From Parasedimentitalea marina (GTDB lineage: Bacteria > Pseudomonadota > Alphaproteobacteria > Rhodobacterales > Rhodobacteraceae): a stretch of DNA of 64,000 nt. The stretch spans positions 4,092,001 to 4,156,000 of the forward strand of contig NZ_CP033219.1 of the NCBI RefSeq assembly GCF_004006175.1. Direction: 5' to 3'. The notes under the pieces are model-generated. The model did not search any database, was not told the DNA's origin, and was given only the letters and a program-made list of their open reading frames with translations. Position 1 is the stretch's first letter; each line of letters opens with the position of its first letter. This document shows, piece after piece, positions 18,108 to 26,603 of the stretch. The position numbers and the translations under genes are program-made.

Positions 18108-18170
18108 GAACGTCTCCTGTTTGCCCGCACTTTAGAAAACTGGCGGGCAAATGGAAGACGCTATCGAAGC

Positions 18171-18878
18171 CTAGATTTCAACACGCACTTCGTGCATCCA
18201 CAGTTTGGCTGGACGCGACAGCATAAAGACGACCACATCGGCCAGATCGTCCGGCTCGGTAAAGATATGGTTGGGAACCTCTTCGCCCGCCTTGGCGAAC
18301 ATGCCGGTGTTGGTGCCACTTTGATACAGACCCGCGACCCGCACACCGGTTTCGGCCTCGTCTTCCTTTAGAACCTCAGTAAAGCCGCGAACCCCGTATT
18401 TGGTCGCGGAATAAACCGATTGCCCAGCTTGCGCCACAACACCGGATTTGGAGGCGACGTTAAGAATGATGGCTTCGTCCTGATTACGCAATGCGGGGAG
18501 CACATGCCGGGTCAACTGCATCAATGCCGTCAGGTTGGTTTGAACCGTGGCCACCAGCAGGTCCGCATCGATCGTGTCCAGTGGCCCGGCCTTGTGCCAG
18601 ATGCCTGCGTTGTTGACCAGAATATCAACACCACCAAAATCAGCCTGGATTGCCTGAGCAGTGCTGTCCAAAGCAGCCGAATCCATAAAATCAACGGCAT
18701 AGCCACGGGCTTCGGCTGCGCCCAGTGTCATGGCCTCGGCAACGACGGCCTCAAGGCGGGCGCTGTTGCGACCCAGAATGGCCAATTTGCACCCTTCGGC
18801 TGCCAGCTTCAGGCAAATATGTTTGCCAATCCCATCGCTACCACCGGTGACGATAACGGTTTTATCTTTTAATTGCAT
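18171..18878 (-). CDS. Short-chain dehydrogenase/reductase
   Basis: Classical SDR of about 235 residues, NAD(P)-dependent. TGGSDGIG binds the cofactor near residue 12, NNAG lies near residue 86, and the catalytic YSATK is intact near residue 150. The start at 18878 (MQLKDKTVIVTGG) is preceded by AAAGGAG; the upstream extension is not coding-like. It is divergent from the LysE exporter gene at 19064. The substrate cannot be told from sequence. Confidence 0.9.
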   Translation of the reverse strand: MQLKDKTVIVTGGSDGIGKHICLKLAAEGCKLAILGRNSARLEAVVAEAMTLGAAEARGYAVDFMDSAALDSTAQAIQADFGGVDILVNNAGIWHKAGPLDTIDADLLVATVQTNLTALMQLTRHVLPALRNQDEAIILNVASKSGVVAQAGQSVYSATKYGVRGFTEVLKEDEAETGVRVAGLYQSGTNTGMFAKAGEEVPNHIFTEPDDLADVVVFMLSRPAKLWMHEVRVEI

Positions 18879-19063
18879 GACGGTAGCTCCTTTGAATGCG
18901 GCCATACCGTAAATGAATACAGTATCAGAAGAAGGAGGGATAAGCGCTGATCTGCTCGATTGCCAGCCCCCCATTTGCCAACAAGGGCATAATTTGCGCA
19001 GGAACCGGGTCGCATAAATTCGTTTGGAAACGGTAGGGATTGCTATCGCAGCAGGATATCATC

Positions 19064-19660
19064 ATGACCCAAATCAGCATCGCCCTTATCGTATTTCTGT
19101 TTCCCCTCGCCTACAGTCCAGGCCCCGGCAACATGTTCTTTGCCGCCAATGGCGCGCGCTTTGGGCTGATGGCCACGTTGCGGGCAAATTTCGGCTATCA
19201 TCTGGCAACCTGGCTGGTGACCCTGGCCATTGGTCTAGGATTTGTCACAGCTCTGGACCGCTATCCCAGTGCCTTTCTGATCTTGAAGACTGCAGGGTCG
19301 CTGTATGTTTTGTGGCTGGCGTGGAAGCTGTTCCGGTCCGGTGTCTTACAGGACAGTGAGGCCGCCCGGCCCGCCAGTTTTTGGGATGGCGTTACCTTGC
19401 TTGTGCTAAACCCCAAGGCCTATGTGATCATTGCTTTGATGTTCACCCAGTTTCTACCCGAAAGTAATTCTGTCCGGATGGTTGCTGTTTTAGGGATCAC
19501 AACCGTGTTCACGCTGAACAATTTCATCGCCTTTCTGGTCTGGACGATGATCGGAGATCAGATCGCCAGCCGGTTCAGATCACCCGATAGCGCCAGACGG
19601 TTGAACACCCTGTTTGGCAGTCTTTTGGCATTGGTCGCGCTTTGGATGTTTTTGACCTAA
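19064..19660 (+). CDS. LysE/RhtB family amino-acid exporter
   Basis: Inner-membrane exporter of about 198 residues with six hydrophobic segments. The family hallmark PGPGNMFF lies in the first helix region and the NPKAYV stretch in the fourth. The ATG at 19064 has AGGAT upstream; an earlier start at 19040 would add eight residues before the helix. Proteins of this family export amino acids such as homoserine, threonine or lysine; the substrate here is unknown. It precedes the FMN riboswitch-ribH2 unit but ends 42 bases before it, without sign of joint control. Confidence 0.9.
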   Translation: MTQISIALIVFLFPLAYSPGPGNMFFAANGARFGLMATLRANFGYHLATWLVTLAIGLGFVTALDRYPSAFLILKTAGSLYVLWLAWKLFRSGVLQDSEAARPASFWDGVTLLVLNPKAYVIIALMFTQFLPESNSVRMVAVLGITTVFTLNNFIAFLVWTMIGDQIASRFRSPDSARRLNTLFGSLLALVALWMFLT

Positions 19661-19702
19661 TCGCCCCCTTGCCAAGCGCGCAGGGTTTTGCCAATGTCCG
19701 CG

Positions 19703-19843
19703 CGTTCTCAGGGCGGGGCGCAATTCCCCACCGGCGGTAAGCAGGATCTTCCTGTAAGCCCGCGAGCGGCCCCGGTGTTGGGGGTGTCAGCAGATCTGGT
19801 GAGACTCCAGAGCCGACGGTCATAGTCCGGATGAAAGAGAACG
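19703..19843 (+). promoter_or_regulatory. FMN riboswitch (RFN element)
   Basis: Complete RFN aptamer. The closing stem CGTTCTC (19703-19709) pairs perfectly with GAGAACG (19837-19843). The conserved blocks AGGGCGGGGCGCAATTCCCC, ACCGGCGGTAA, AGCCCGCGAGCG, CAGATCTGGTGA and AGAGCCGACGGT are all present in order. It precedes ribH2 by 77 bases, which form the expression platform before the AAGGAGAG ribosome site. High FMN should lower expression. Confidence 0.97.
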
Positions 19844-19920
19844 TGCGATGGGACCGTCCTTTGGCGTGCCTGCCGTTCGTTATCGCCTTGGGTGACGTGT
19901 CAGTAACCAAGGAGAGACCC

Positions 19921-20361
19921 ATGACACCCACCCGCTATGCCTTTATCAAGGCGCAATGGCATGCCGATATCGTCGACCGCGCGCTCGACGGTTTTTTACA
20001 ACTTATCCCAGCAGATCAAGTTGACGTCTATGACGTCCCCGGTGCGTTTGAGATGCCCCTGTTGGCCAAAGATCTGGCCGCAACCGGTCAGTACGCTGCG
20101 GTAGCCTGTGCCGCGCTTGTCGTCGATGGCGGCATTTATCGGCATGATTTTGTCGCCCAGGCCGTAGTCGATGGTTTGATGCGCGCCAGCATGGATACCG
20201 GCGTGCCGGTGCTGTCGGTGTCCCTGACGCCGCACCACTATCAGGAAACGGACCACCACAACGCCATCTACCGCGAACATTTTGTCGAAAAGGGGCGCGA
20301 GGCAGCCAATGCCGCGCTGATGATCGGTAAAACTCGCAATGCAGTGGCGAAAGCTGCTTAA
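19921..20361 (+). CDS. ribH2: 6,7-Dimethyl-8-ribityllumazine synthase, type II (RibH2)
   Basis: Catalyses the penultimate step of riboflavin synthesis. About 146 residues. The KAQWHADIVDRAL start, DVYDVPGAFEMPLLAK and VVDGGIYRHDFVAQAVVDGLM blocks match the RibH2 type known from Brucella and rhizobia (which forms decamers) rather than the usual icosahedral RibH1. The start at 19921 follows AAGGAG; an in-frame ATG at 19831 lies inside the riboswitch and is rejected. Alone under the FMN riboswitch, with no other rib gene in the window, it is presumably a second, demand-regulated paralogue. Confidence 0.92.
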   Translation: MTPTRYAFIKAQWHADIVDRALDGFLQLIPADQVDVYDVPGAFEMPLLAKDLAATGQYAAVACAALVVDGGIYRHDFVAQAVVDGLMRASMDTGVPVLSVSLTPHHYQETDHHNAIYREHFVEKGREAANAALMIGKTRNAVAKAA

Positions 20362-20389
20362 CTTCGCTCGTCGCGAAAGCGGCGAACAC

Positions 20390-20419
20390 GCGTCCGCCCG
20401 CCCCACGGCAGGCGGACGC
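20390..20419 (+). terminator. Hairpin after ribH2
   Basis: GCGTCCGCC and GGCGGACGC form a nine-base-pair stem with a 12-base loop, 29 bases after the ribH2 stop. It lacks a good T-tract, so it may only partly terminate or may protect the 3' end. Confidence 0.5.
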
Positions 20420-20495
20420 TTATCCCGACTGACCTCTGTTCCGCGTGGCTGCAATTGACGTGTAGATGCAGATCTAGGGGCATTATTCCGGCAAG

Positions 20496-21188
20496 TTACC
20501 CCAAATAGGCCTTTAACGCCGGTGGTGGGTTATCCAGCAATGACGCCGTCTCCATTGGTGGATGCACCTGACCATCAGCCACCAGCACCACCTGATCCGC
20601 AATCCGGCGGGCATCGCTGGGATCATGGCTGACCATCAACAGGGTGGCGCCATTTTCCGCGACCAGTTCGGCCACCAGATCCAGCATTTCAGCCTTTAGC
20701 GCGGGTCCAAGTGCCGCAAAGGGCTCGTCCAGCAGCAGCAAATCGCGCCCTTGTACCAAGACCCGCGCCAGCGCCACCCGGCTTTGCTGACCACCGGACA
20801 GCGCGGCAGGTTTGCGGCCTGCCATGTCCTGCAGCCCAACCCGGACCAAAGCCGCCTGCACCTGCACGCGTTGCGTCGCGTCCAGCCGCAGATTGGCGCG
20901 AATGCCCAGACCAACGTTCTGTACAACAGTAAGATGCGGGAACAGATTGCCGTCTTGAAACAACATCGCCACCGGGCGTTTTCCCGGCTCGACCTGCGTC
21001 AGGGAGGTCCCGTTCCAATGGATGGCACCGCTGCTTAGCTGGCGAAACCCGGCCACCGCCTCGATCAAGGTGGATTTGCCTGCTCCAGAGGGCCCGATCA
21101 CCGCGATCAGGCTGCCACGATCAACAGTCAGGTCGGCGTGCAACGCGAAGCCACCATTTTCGATCAGACAATTCTCAAGCCTCAGCAT
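20496..21188 (-). CDS. thiQ: Thiamine ABC transporter ATP-binding protein
   Basis: ATPase of the thiamine/TPP importer ThiBPQ. 230 residues with Walker A GPSGAGKST near residue 33, Q-loop in LFQDGNLFPHL, signature LSGGQQSRVALAR, Walker B LLLLDEPF and the switch histidine in MVSHDP. The LFQDGNLFPHLTV region is typical of ThiQ. The ATG at 21188 overlaps the 3' end of thiP by 14 bases. It is the last gene of the TPP-riboswitch operon. Confidence 0.93.
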   Translation of the reverse strand: MLRLENCLIENGGFALHADLTVDRGSLIAVIGPSGAGKSTLIEAVAGFRQLSSGAIHWNGTSLTQVEPGKRPVAMLFQDGNLFPHLTVVQNVGLGIRANLRLDATQRVQVQAALVRVGLQDMAGRKPAALSGGQQSRVALARVLVQGRDLLLLDEPFAALGPALKAEMLDLVAELVAENGATLLMVSHDPSDARRIADQVVLVADGQVHPPMETASLLDNPPPALKAYLG

Positions 21189-22731
21189 GCCAGCGGCCTC
21201 CGCGATCCAAAATCCAAAACGCCGCCATCGATAGGGTCAGCAGCAATAGTGCCGCCCCCGCTGCGGCCTCCATCCGGTAGGCGCCCATCAACCGGTAAAC
21301 CTGCAACGGCAGGGTGGCAAACTCGGGGTCGGCAAACAGGGCAATCACGCCAAGATCCCCCATCGACAGCGCCGCCGCCAGTCCGGCGGCAAAGCCAATC
21401 TGCGGCCGCATCCGTGGTAGCAGCACCCGCCAAACAAAGGGCCAGCCCCGCATGTCCAGCGACAGCGCCAAACGGCCATAGCGCCCCACCACGACCCGCG
21501 CCCGCGGCACCAGTATCCGCAACGCAAAGGGCAGCGCCATCACTGCATTGACCAGCGCCGTCACTGGCAAGGCCAGCGCAAAAGGGTCCGCAATCGGGTA
21601 GATCACAATGAATAGCCCGGTGCCAATCACCAGCGGCGAGGCCGCAAGCCCCAGAATGCCCGCAACCTCAATCATGCCGCCACGGCCCAGCGCCACGGCC
21701 GAGGCCATCGGCAAAGCCAGTAACAGCAACAGAACCGTGCTCAACGCTGCCACCAGTACAGAATTCAACGCCGCCATCCAGACCGAGACCGTCAGGCTCG
21801 CCATACCCGGCAGCCCCGCCAATACGATGGCAGACAGTGGCAACAGCAGGAACCCTGCGGCCAGCACAATCCAGAACCCATCCAGGATACGCGCGGCGAC
21901 TGTGTTGCCATCCCACCGTTGCAGAGGCCGGTCCAACCCGGTGCCAAACCCCTCGCCCACCGCGACCTTGACCGCCACCAGCGCCGCTGCGCCAGTCAGA
22001 ACCAGTTGCAAACCTGACAGCAGCGCGGCGCGGCCGAGGTCGAAATCAAACCTGAACGCCTGATAGATGGCCAGCTCGATGGTGGTGGCCCGTGGCCCCC
22101 CGCCCAGTGTCAGCGCCACCGCAAAGCTGGACAGGCAAATGGCAAACACCACGGCCAATGCACCGGGTACAACGCGCCTCAGCATCGGAATTTCCAGCAG
22201 TTGCCGTATCGCCCGCGCATCGGCATCCAACTGCGCCGCCAGCCGGAACCGTTCAGCCGGGATCTCCTGCCAACCCTGTAACAGCAGCCGTGTAGCCAGA
22301 GGCAGATTAAAAAACACATGCGCCAGAACCACACCGTGCAGCCCGTAGATCTGCACCGGCTCCAGCCCGAGCACCGCCAGCCCGCTGCTAAACCAGCCAG
22401 CCCGGCCAAACACCTGCAACAACCCCAGGATTGCAACAATGACAGGTAGAATAAAGGGGGCGCCCAATAGGGCGATCAATACGCGCCGTCCGACAAAACG
22501 CCGCCGCGCCAGGGCGCGTGCCACCGGGATCGCCAGTGCCACACTCAGCCCTGCCGACAGGCAAGCCTGGATCAATGTAAACCGCAATGCTGCCCAATCA
22601 CTGCTGCCCAATCCGCGACCGGCTTCAGCCCGCAAGGCGACAGCAGCCAAAGTCCCAAAGATCAGCGCCGCCACTAAAACGGCAGCGCCAATCCCCAGTC
22701 TCGGGCTTACTGGCTGAGCGCGGTCAGCCAT
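21175..22731 (-). CDS. thiP: Thiamine ABC transporter permease
   Basis: Double-length inner-membrane permease, 518 residues, formed from two similar halves of about six helices each, as expected for ThiP. ATPase-docking loops appear around LLEIPMLRRVVPGALAVVF in the first half and RGWPFVWRVLLPRMRPQI in the second. It overlaps thiB by 25 bases and thiQ by 14 bases, so the three are translated from one message. The family is shared with ferric-iron permeases, but the neighbours and the TPP riboswitch settle the substrate as thiamine or its phosphates. Confidence 0.93.
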   Translation of the reverse strand: MADRAQPVSPRLGIGAAVLVAALIFGTLAAVALRAEAGRGLGSSDWAALRFTLIQACLSAGLSVALAIPVARALARRRFVGRRVLIALLGAPFILPVIVAILGLLQVFGRAGWFSSGLAVLGLEPVQIYGLHGVVLAHVFFNLPLATRLLLQGWQEIPAERFRLAAQLDADARAIRQLLEIPMLRRVVPGALAVVFAICLSSFAVALTLGGGPRATTIELAIYQAFRFDFDLGRAALLSGLQLVLTGAAALVAVKVAVGEGFGTGLDRPLQRWDGNTVAARILDGFWIVLAAGFLLLPLSAIVLAGLPGMASLTVSVWMAALNSVLVAALSTVLLLLLALPMASAVALGRGGMIEVAGILGLAASPLVIGTGLFIVIYPIADPFALALPVTALVNAVMALPFALRILVPRARVVVGRYGRLALSLDMRGWPFVWRVLLPRMRPQIGFAAGLAAALSMGDLGVIALFADPEFATLPLQVYRLMGAYRMEAAAGAALLLLTLSMAAFWILDRGGRWHAEA

Positions 22732-23684
22732 TCGTCCAATGCCACGTCACGCACCGACGCCGCCTCATCTTCGGACAGCAGCAGCGATTTGCCCGGCTGC
22801 ACCAAGGTTTCAAAACCGCTCGGCAGACCGGCCGCCGGGGTCACCGCCGGATACATCCAGTTGGTGGTCGGAATGATCGTCTGGAACGCATCCGACACCA
22901 TAAAGGACAGAAATTGATCGGCCAATTCGGGCTGATCACTGGCAGCGAGCTTACCGGCAACCTCAACCTGCATGTAATGACCTTCGTCAAACACCGCCGC
23001 CGCTTTGGAAGCATCCTCTTCCGCAATCAGGTGGTAGGCCGGCGAGGTGGTATAGGACAACACCATGTCAGCCTCACCTTCCAGAAACAGCCCATAGGCC
23101 TCGGACCAGCCTTTGGTCACGGTGACGATATTGTCCGACAGATCTGCCCAAATGGCCGGCGCCGCATCGCCGTAGGCCGCTTTGACCCACATCAACAGGC
23201 CCAGACCAGGTGTGGAGGACCGAGGATCCTGAATGACGATTTTCATGTCACTCGCCGCCAGCTCTTTAAAATTCGACGGGGCAGCGGCATCCGCGTTATG
23301 CACAAACGAGAAATACCCCCAGTCATAGGGGACAAAACTTGTATCAGCCCAGGCCACCGGCAGGGCGTAGTCCGCAGTGACGGAATGCGCGGCGAACAGC
23401 CCGGTTGCCTTGGCGGCGGCGGTCAGATTGGTATCCAGTCCCAACACAACATCAGCGTCCGAGCGCGCGCCTTCCAGCTTGACCCGGGCCAACAAGGCAG
23501 CACCATCCCCGGCCCCCACCAGCTTCAGATCACATCCGCAGATCTCTTCAAAAGCCTCTTCCACCGCTGGGCCGGGGCCCCAATCAGATACAAAACTGTC
23601 ATAGGTATAAACGGTCAGTTCAGGCACCTCGGCAATAGCCGCTGTCGTGCTCAGAATTCCCGCTGCAATTACAAGATACTTCAT
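22707..23684 (-). CDS. thiB: Thiamine-binding periplasmic protein
   Basis: Ligand receptor of the thiamine importer. About 325 residues with a signal peptide ending near AIAEVPE (residue 19). The core starts LTVYTYDSFVSDWGPGP, the usual ThiB opening, followed by GDGAALLARVKLEG and the VVLGLDTNL stretch. The ATG at 23684 has GGAGG seven bases upstream and a clean signal peptide; any longer frame would run into the TPP riboswitch. It is first in thiBPQ. Confidence 0.94.
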   Translation of the reverse strand: MKYLVIAAGILSTTAAIAEVPELTVYTYDSFVSDWGPGPAVEEAFEEICGCDLKLVGAGDGAALLARVKLEGARSDADVVLGLDTNLTAAAKATGLFAAHSVTADYALPVAWADTSFVPYDWGYFSFVHNADAAAPSNFKELAASDMKIVIQDPRSSTPGLGLLMWVKAAYGDAAPAIWADLSDNIVTVTKGWSEAYGLFLEGEADMVLSYTTSPAYHLIAEEDASKAAAVFDEGHYMQVEVAGKLAASDQPELADQFLSFMVSDAFQTIIPTTNWMYPAVTPAAGLPSGFETLVQPGKSLLLSEDEAASVRDVALDEWLTALSQ

Positions 23685-23724
23685 GGCATCCTCCATTGCG
23701 GCGTTGGGCAAGGGGGATGTGTTC

Positions 23725-23818
23725 CCAGACCTTCCCTCCGCCGGTTTTAGCCGGTTCAGGTTCAACGGGTCCGCCACGAATGGCATCTCAGCGCAGTTGC
23801 CCACGCACCCCGAGGTGG
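23725..23818 (-). promoter_or_regulatory. TPP riboswitch (THI box) before thiBPQ
   Basis: On the minus strand the conserved parts are in order: CTCGGGGTGC, then GCTGAGAT, ACCCGTTGAACCTGAACCGG, and CGGAGGGAAGGT, with ACCT/AGGT closing the outer stem. It lies 40 bases before the thiB start. TPP binding should switch off the importer operon, probably by hiding the ribosome site. Confidence 0.96.
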
Positions 23819-23903
23819 CCCGACATGTAATCACCGCCCTGCCCAATGGCAAGCCACAACACCGGCCCGCTTCTACGGTCTTGCAAATCAGACGGATCCC
23901 AGC

Positions 23904-23961
23904 TTCATCTGGCCGTAAATATCCCGGGGGAGTCGTCGCAGACGGCGGGGGCAGAGCCCCC
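23904..23961. repeat. Dispersed GC-rich repeat, copy A
   Basis: TTCATCTGGCC, AAATATCCCGGGGGAG, then a GGGGGC-AGA-GCCCCC hairpin (23947-23961). It matches the copy at 47431-47489 in order and spacing. It lies in the gap between the divergent thi and aroC genes, 80 bases before aroC. The remainder of 23685-24040 is the TPP riboswitch and a short aroC leader. Confidence 0.6.
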
Positions 23962-24040
23962 AACCCAACCACCAAATTGCGAAACCCCTTGAGAGACCGC
24001 CTCCCCCCAGATAAGCACAACCCGCAAAGGAGCCTGCCCC

Positions 24041-25144
24041 ATGTCGATGAATAGTTTTGGCCATCTCTTCCGTTTCACCACCTGGGGCGAAAGCCACGGC
24101 CCGGCGCTGGGCGCGACCATTGATGGTTGCCCGCCCAATGTCCCGCTGACACCCGAAATGCTGCAGCAGTGGCTGGACAAGCGGCGCCCGGGCCAGAACA
24201 AGAACATGACTCAGCGCAACGAACCCGATGCGGTGAAAATCTTGTCTGGCGTATTCGAGGGCAAAACAACCGGTACGCCAATCCAACTGATGATCGAAAA
24301 CACCGACCAGCGCTCCAAGGATTACGGCGATATCGCCAATACTTTCCGTCCCGGTCACGCCGACATCACTTATTACCAAAAATACGGCAATCGCGACTAT
24401 CGTGGTGGCGGCCGCAGTTCCGCCCGCGAAACGGCTGCACGTGTTGCCGCCGGCGGCATCGCCCGCGAGGCCATCAAGGCCCTGGTCCCCGGTCTTGAGA
24501 TCAAAGGCTATATGGTGGCCATGGGCGAGATGGAAATCGACCGGACCCGGTTCGACTGGGACGCCATCGACAAAAATGATTTCTGGATTCCCGATTCTGC
24601 CGCCGTGCAGAACTGGGAGGACTATTTGCAGGATCTGCGCAAAGCCCATGATTCTGTCGGCGCCATTGTCGAAATCGTAGCCCGCGGCGTGCCCGCCGGC
24701 ATCGGCGCGCCCATTTATGGCAAGCTGGACACCGAACTGGCCGCGGCAATGATGTCGATCAACGCGGTCAAAGGCGTTGAAATCGGCGAAGGCATGAACG
24801 CGGCGCGGCTTAAGGGGTCACAAAACGCCGATGAAATCTTCCTCGGCAACGATGGCGCGCCGGTCTATTCCTCAAACCATGCTGGCGGCATCCTGGGTGG
24901 GATCTCTAGCGGTCAGGACGTTGTGGTGCGGTTTGCCGTCAAGCCCACCTCGTCAATCCTGACTCCACGCCAGTCGATCCGCAAAGATGGCTCCTCGGCT
25001 GAGGTCATCACCAAGGGCCGCCACGATCCCTGCGTTGGCATTCGCGCCGTACCCGTGGGCGAGGCCATGATGGCCTGCGTCATCCTGGATCATCTGCTGC
25101 TGCACCGCGGCCAGATTGGGGTAAATCAGGGCATCATCGGATAA
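24041..25144 (+). CDS. aroC: Chorismate synthase
   Basis: Last enzyme of the shikimate pathway; makes chorismate from EPSP using reduced FMN. 367 residues, the usual length. Signatures are intact: [13 protein letters not shown] near residue 12, the [22 protein letters not shown] block near residue 105 and the [16 protein letters not shown] segment near residue 280. The ATG at 24041 follows AAAGGAG. The next gene begins one base after its stop region, so an AEC transporter may be co-transcribed. Confidence 0.97.
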   Translation: MSMNSFGHLFRFTTWGESHGPALGATIDGCPPNVPLTPEMLQQWLDKRRPGQNKNMTQRNEPDAVKILSGVFEGKTTGTPIQLMIENTDQRSKDYGDIANTFRPGHADITYYQKYGNRDYRGGGRSSARETAARVAAGGIAREAIKALVPGLEIKGYMVAMGEMEIDRTRFDWDAIDKNDFWIPDSAAVQNWEDYLQDLRKAHDSVGAIVEIVARGVPAGIGAPIYGKLDTELAAAMMSINAVKGVEIGEGMNAARLKGSQNADEIFLGNDGAPVYSSNHAGGILGGISSGQDVVVRFAVKPTSSILTPRQSIRKDGSSAEVITKGRHDPCVGIRAVPVGEAMMACVILDHLLLHRGQIGVNQGIIG

Positions 25145-25145
25145 G

Positions 25146-26090
25146 ATGACAATCATTCTGGCAATCACCTTTCCGATCTATGCCACCATCGGATTGGGTT
25201 ACTTCATTGTCTACCGGGGCTGGTTCAGTGCCGTTGAGATGCGTAGTTTCGGGCGATATGTTATGAATATCGCCCTGCCCGCGCTGATCTTCAATGCAGT
25301 GGCATCCCGCAAATTCTCCGAGGTCTTTCACCCGGATTACATGCTCGCATTTGGCCTTGGCGGGCTGGCGACCATTGCGATGGCATACTTATTCTTCACG
25401 CTACGGGGCGTTGACCCGCAAAGGCGCGCACTGGGCGTTATGGGCTCTACCTGCCCAAACAGTGGCTTTATCGGCTTTCCCATCATGCTCTTGCTGTTTC
25501 CCGATCTGGCAAGCAGCATTCTGACCCTGAATATGTTGATCGAGACCTTACTGCTGGTACCGATCTGTCTGGTTCTGATGGAGCTGTCCGGCAATGACAC
25601 CAAGCAACCGGTGCACCGACAATTTGCAGGGGTTTTGTTCAACCTGGTTCGCATGCCGCTTATGATTGGCATGGCTCTGGGACTTTTGGTGTCGCTGATC
25701 GGTATATCGCTGCCTGCGCCGTTCAGCCAATTCATCACAATGCTGGCCGCGTCAGCCGGAGCCTTGTCACTGGTGGTAATCGGAGGATCACTGGTTGGAT
25801 TGCCCCTGCACGGCAATCGTAGCCTTGCGGCCCAGGTTGCCGCGACCAAGCTGATACTGCATCCGACAATGGTGATACTTGCGATCGTCAGTCTCACCGC
25901 TTTTGGCTTCATCCAGCTGTCCCCGGATATGCGCAGCGCGGTCATTTTGTCCGCCGCAATGCCAATGTTTGGCTCTTATACTGTGTTTGCTCAAAAACTG
26001 AACTTACAGGGGGCTGCCAGCCTTGCGATGCTAGGGGCAACCACCGGAGCCTTTGTCACCCTTAGCCTGTTTCTGCTCTGGCTGACCTGA
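25146..26090 (+). CDS. AEC family transporter
   Basis: Ten-helix inner-membrane carrier of the auxin efflux carrier family, 314 residues. Two bundles of five helices are separated by a short polar loop near residue 155 (ELSGNDTKQPVHRQ), and the NSGFIGFPI and AAMPMFGSYTVFAQ breaks are characteristic. Bacterial members move malonate, malate or other organic acids, but the substrate here is not readable. The ATG lies right after the aroC stop, implying co-transcription. Confidence 0.9.
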   Translation: MTIILAITFPIYATIGLGYFIVYRGWFSAVEMRSFGRYVMNIALPALIFNAVASRKFSEVFHPDYMLAFGLGGLATIAMAYLFFTLRGVDPQRRALGVMGSTCPNSGFIGFPIMLLLFPDLASSILTLNMLIETLLLVPICLVLMELSGNDTKQPVHRQFAGVLFNLVRMPLMIGMALGLLVSLIGISLPAPFSQFITMLAASAGALSLVVIGGSLVGLPLHGNRSLAAQVAATKLILHPTMVILAIVSLTAFGFIQLSPDMRSAVILSAAMPMFGSYTVFAQKLNLQGAASLAMLGATTGAFVTLSLFLLWLT

Positions 26091-26114
26091 TTTGATCTGA
26101 TCAACGGGGGGGAC

Positions 26115-26534
26115 TTAGCCATGTGCACCGGTGCATTGGCTGTGATCCCCCAGTGCCGTCAACACCCGGCATTGGCCCCCATTGCCACCGTCGCATAGAT
26201 GACTGATCCGTTCCAGCTCGTCCGCCAGTTGTTGCAGTTTGGCAATCCGGATCTGAACATTGGCCAACTGGCTTGCGGCAATACGGTCGGCCTCGGCGCA
26301 ATCTGTGCCCAGATCCCCATTCAACTGCATCAGCGCCCGGATATCGTCTAGCGCAAAGCCCAGATCGCGGGCGTGTTTGATAAACCCCAGGGCCTCCATT
26401 CCGTCCTGATCATAGCGCCGCTGGTTGCCCGCATTGCGCCCCGGCTCGCTTAACAAGCCGATATCTTCGTAATACCGGATGGTCGGCACTTTGACGCCGG
26501 TCACTTTGGACATGGTCCCTATGGAATACATCAT
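26115..26534 (-). CDS. MerR-family heavy-metal-responsive regulator
   Basis: 139-residue activator with an N-terminal winged helix (MSKVTGVKVPTIRYYEDIGLL), a dimerisation coiled coil and a metal site built from one Cys near residue 79 (GTDCAEAD) and C-terminal cysteines and histidines in LCDGGNGGQC and HSQCTGAHG. The pattern resembles zinc, cadmium or lead regulators such as ZntR, CadR and PbrR. It is divergent from the CDF exporter gene and the 69-base gap holds a MerR-type stretched promoter. The exact metal is not known. Confidence 0.88.
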   Translation of the reverse strand: MMYSIGTMSKVTGVKVPTIRYYEDIGLLSEPGRNAGNQRRYDQDGMEALGFIKHARDLGFALDDIRALMQLNGDLGTDCAEADRIAASQLANVQIRIAKLQQLADELERISHLCDGGNGGQCRVLTALGDHSQCTGAHG

Positions 26535-26542
26535 AAAATCTC

Positions 26543-26573
26543 TTGAACCTCTAGTGGCTAGAGCACCTACATT
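26543..26573 (+). promoter_or_regulatory. MerR-type promoter of the CDF exporter gene
   Basis: TTGAAC and TACATT boxes are separated by 19 bases, the overlong spacer typical of MerR-activated promoters. The spacer contains the palindrome CTCTAG-TGG-CTAGAG (26549-26563), the expected regulator site. It points at the CDF gene, whose start lies 31 bases downstream. Confidence 0.8.
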
Positions 26574-26603
26574 GGCCTCGAATCAGAGACAAGGACAAGA
26601 GAA

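Noticed and set aside
19831..19920. Longer start for ribH2
   Set aside because: The upstream ATG lies inside the FMN riboswitch and adds residues unlike RibH2 proteins.
23685..24020. Longer start for thiB
   Set aside because: The extension would translate the TPP riboswitch and a dispersed repeat and precede the signal peptide.
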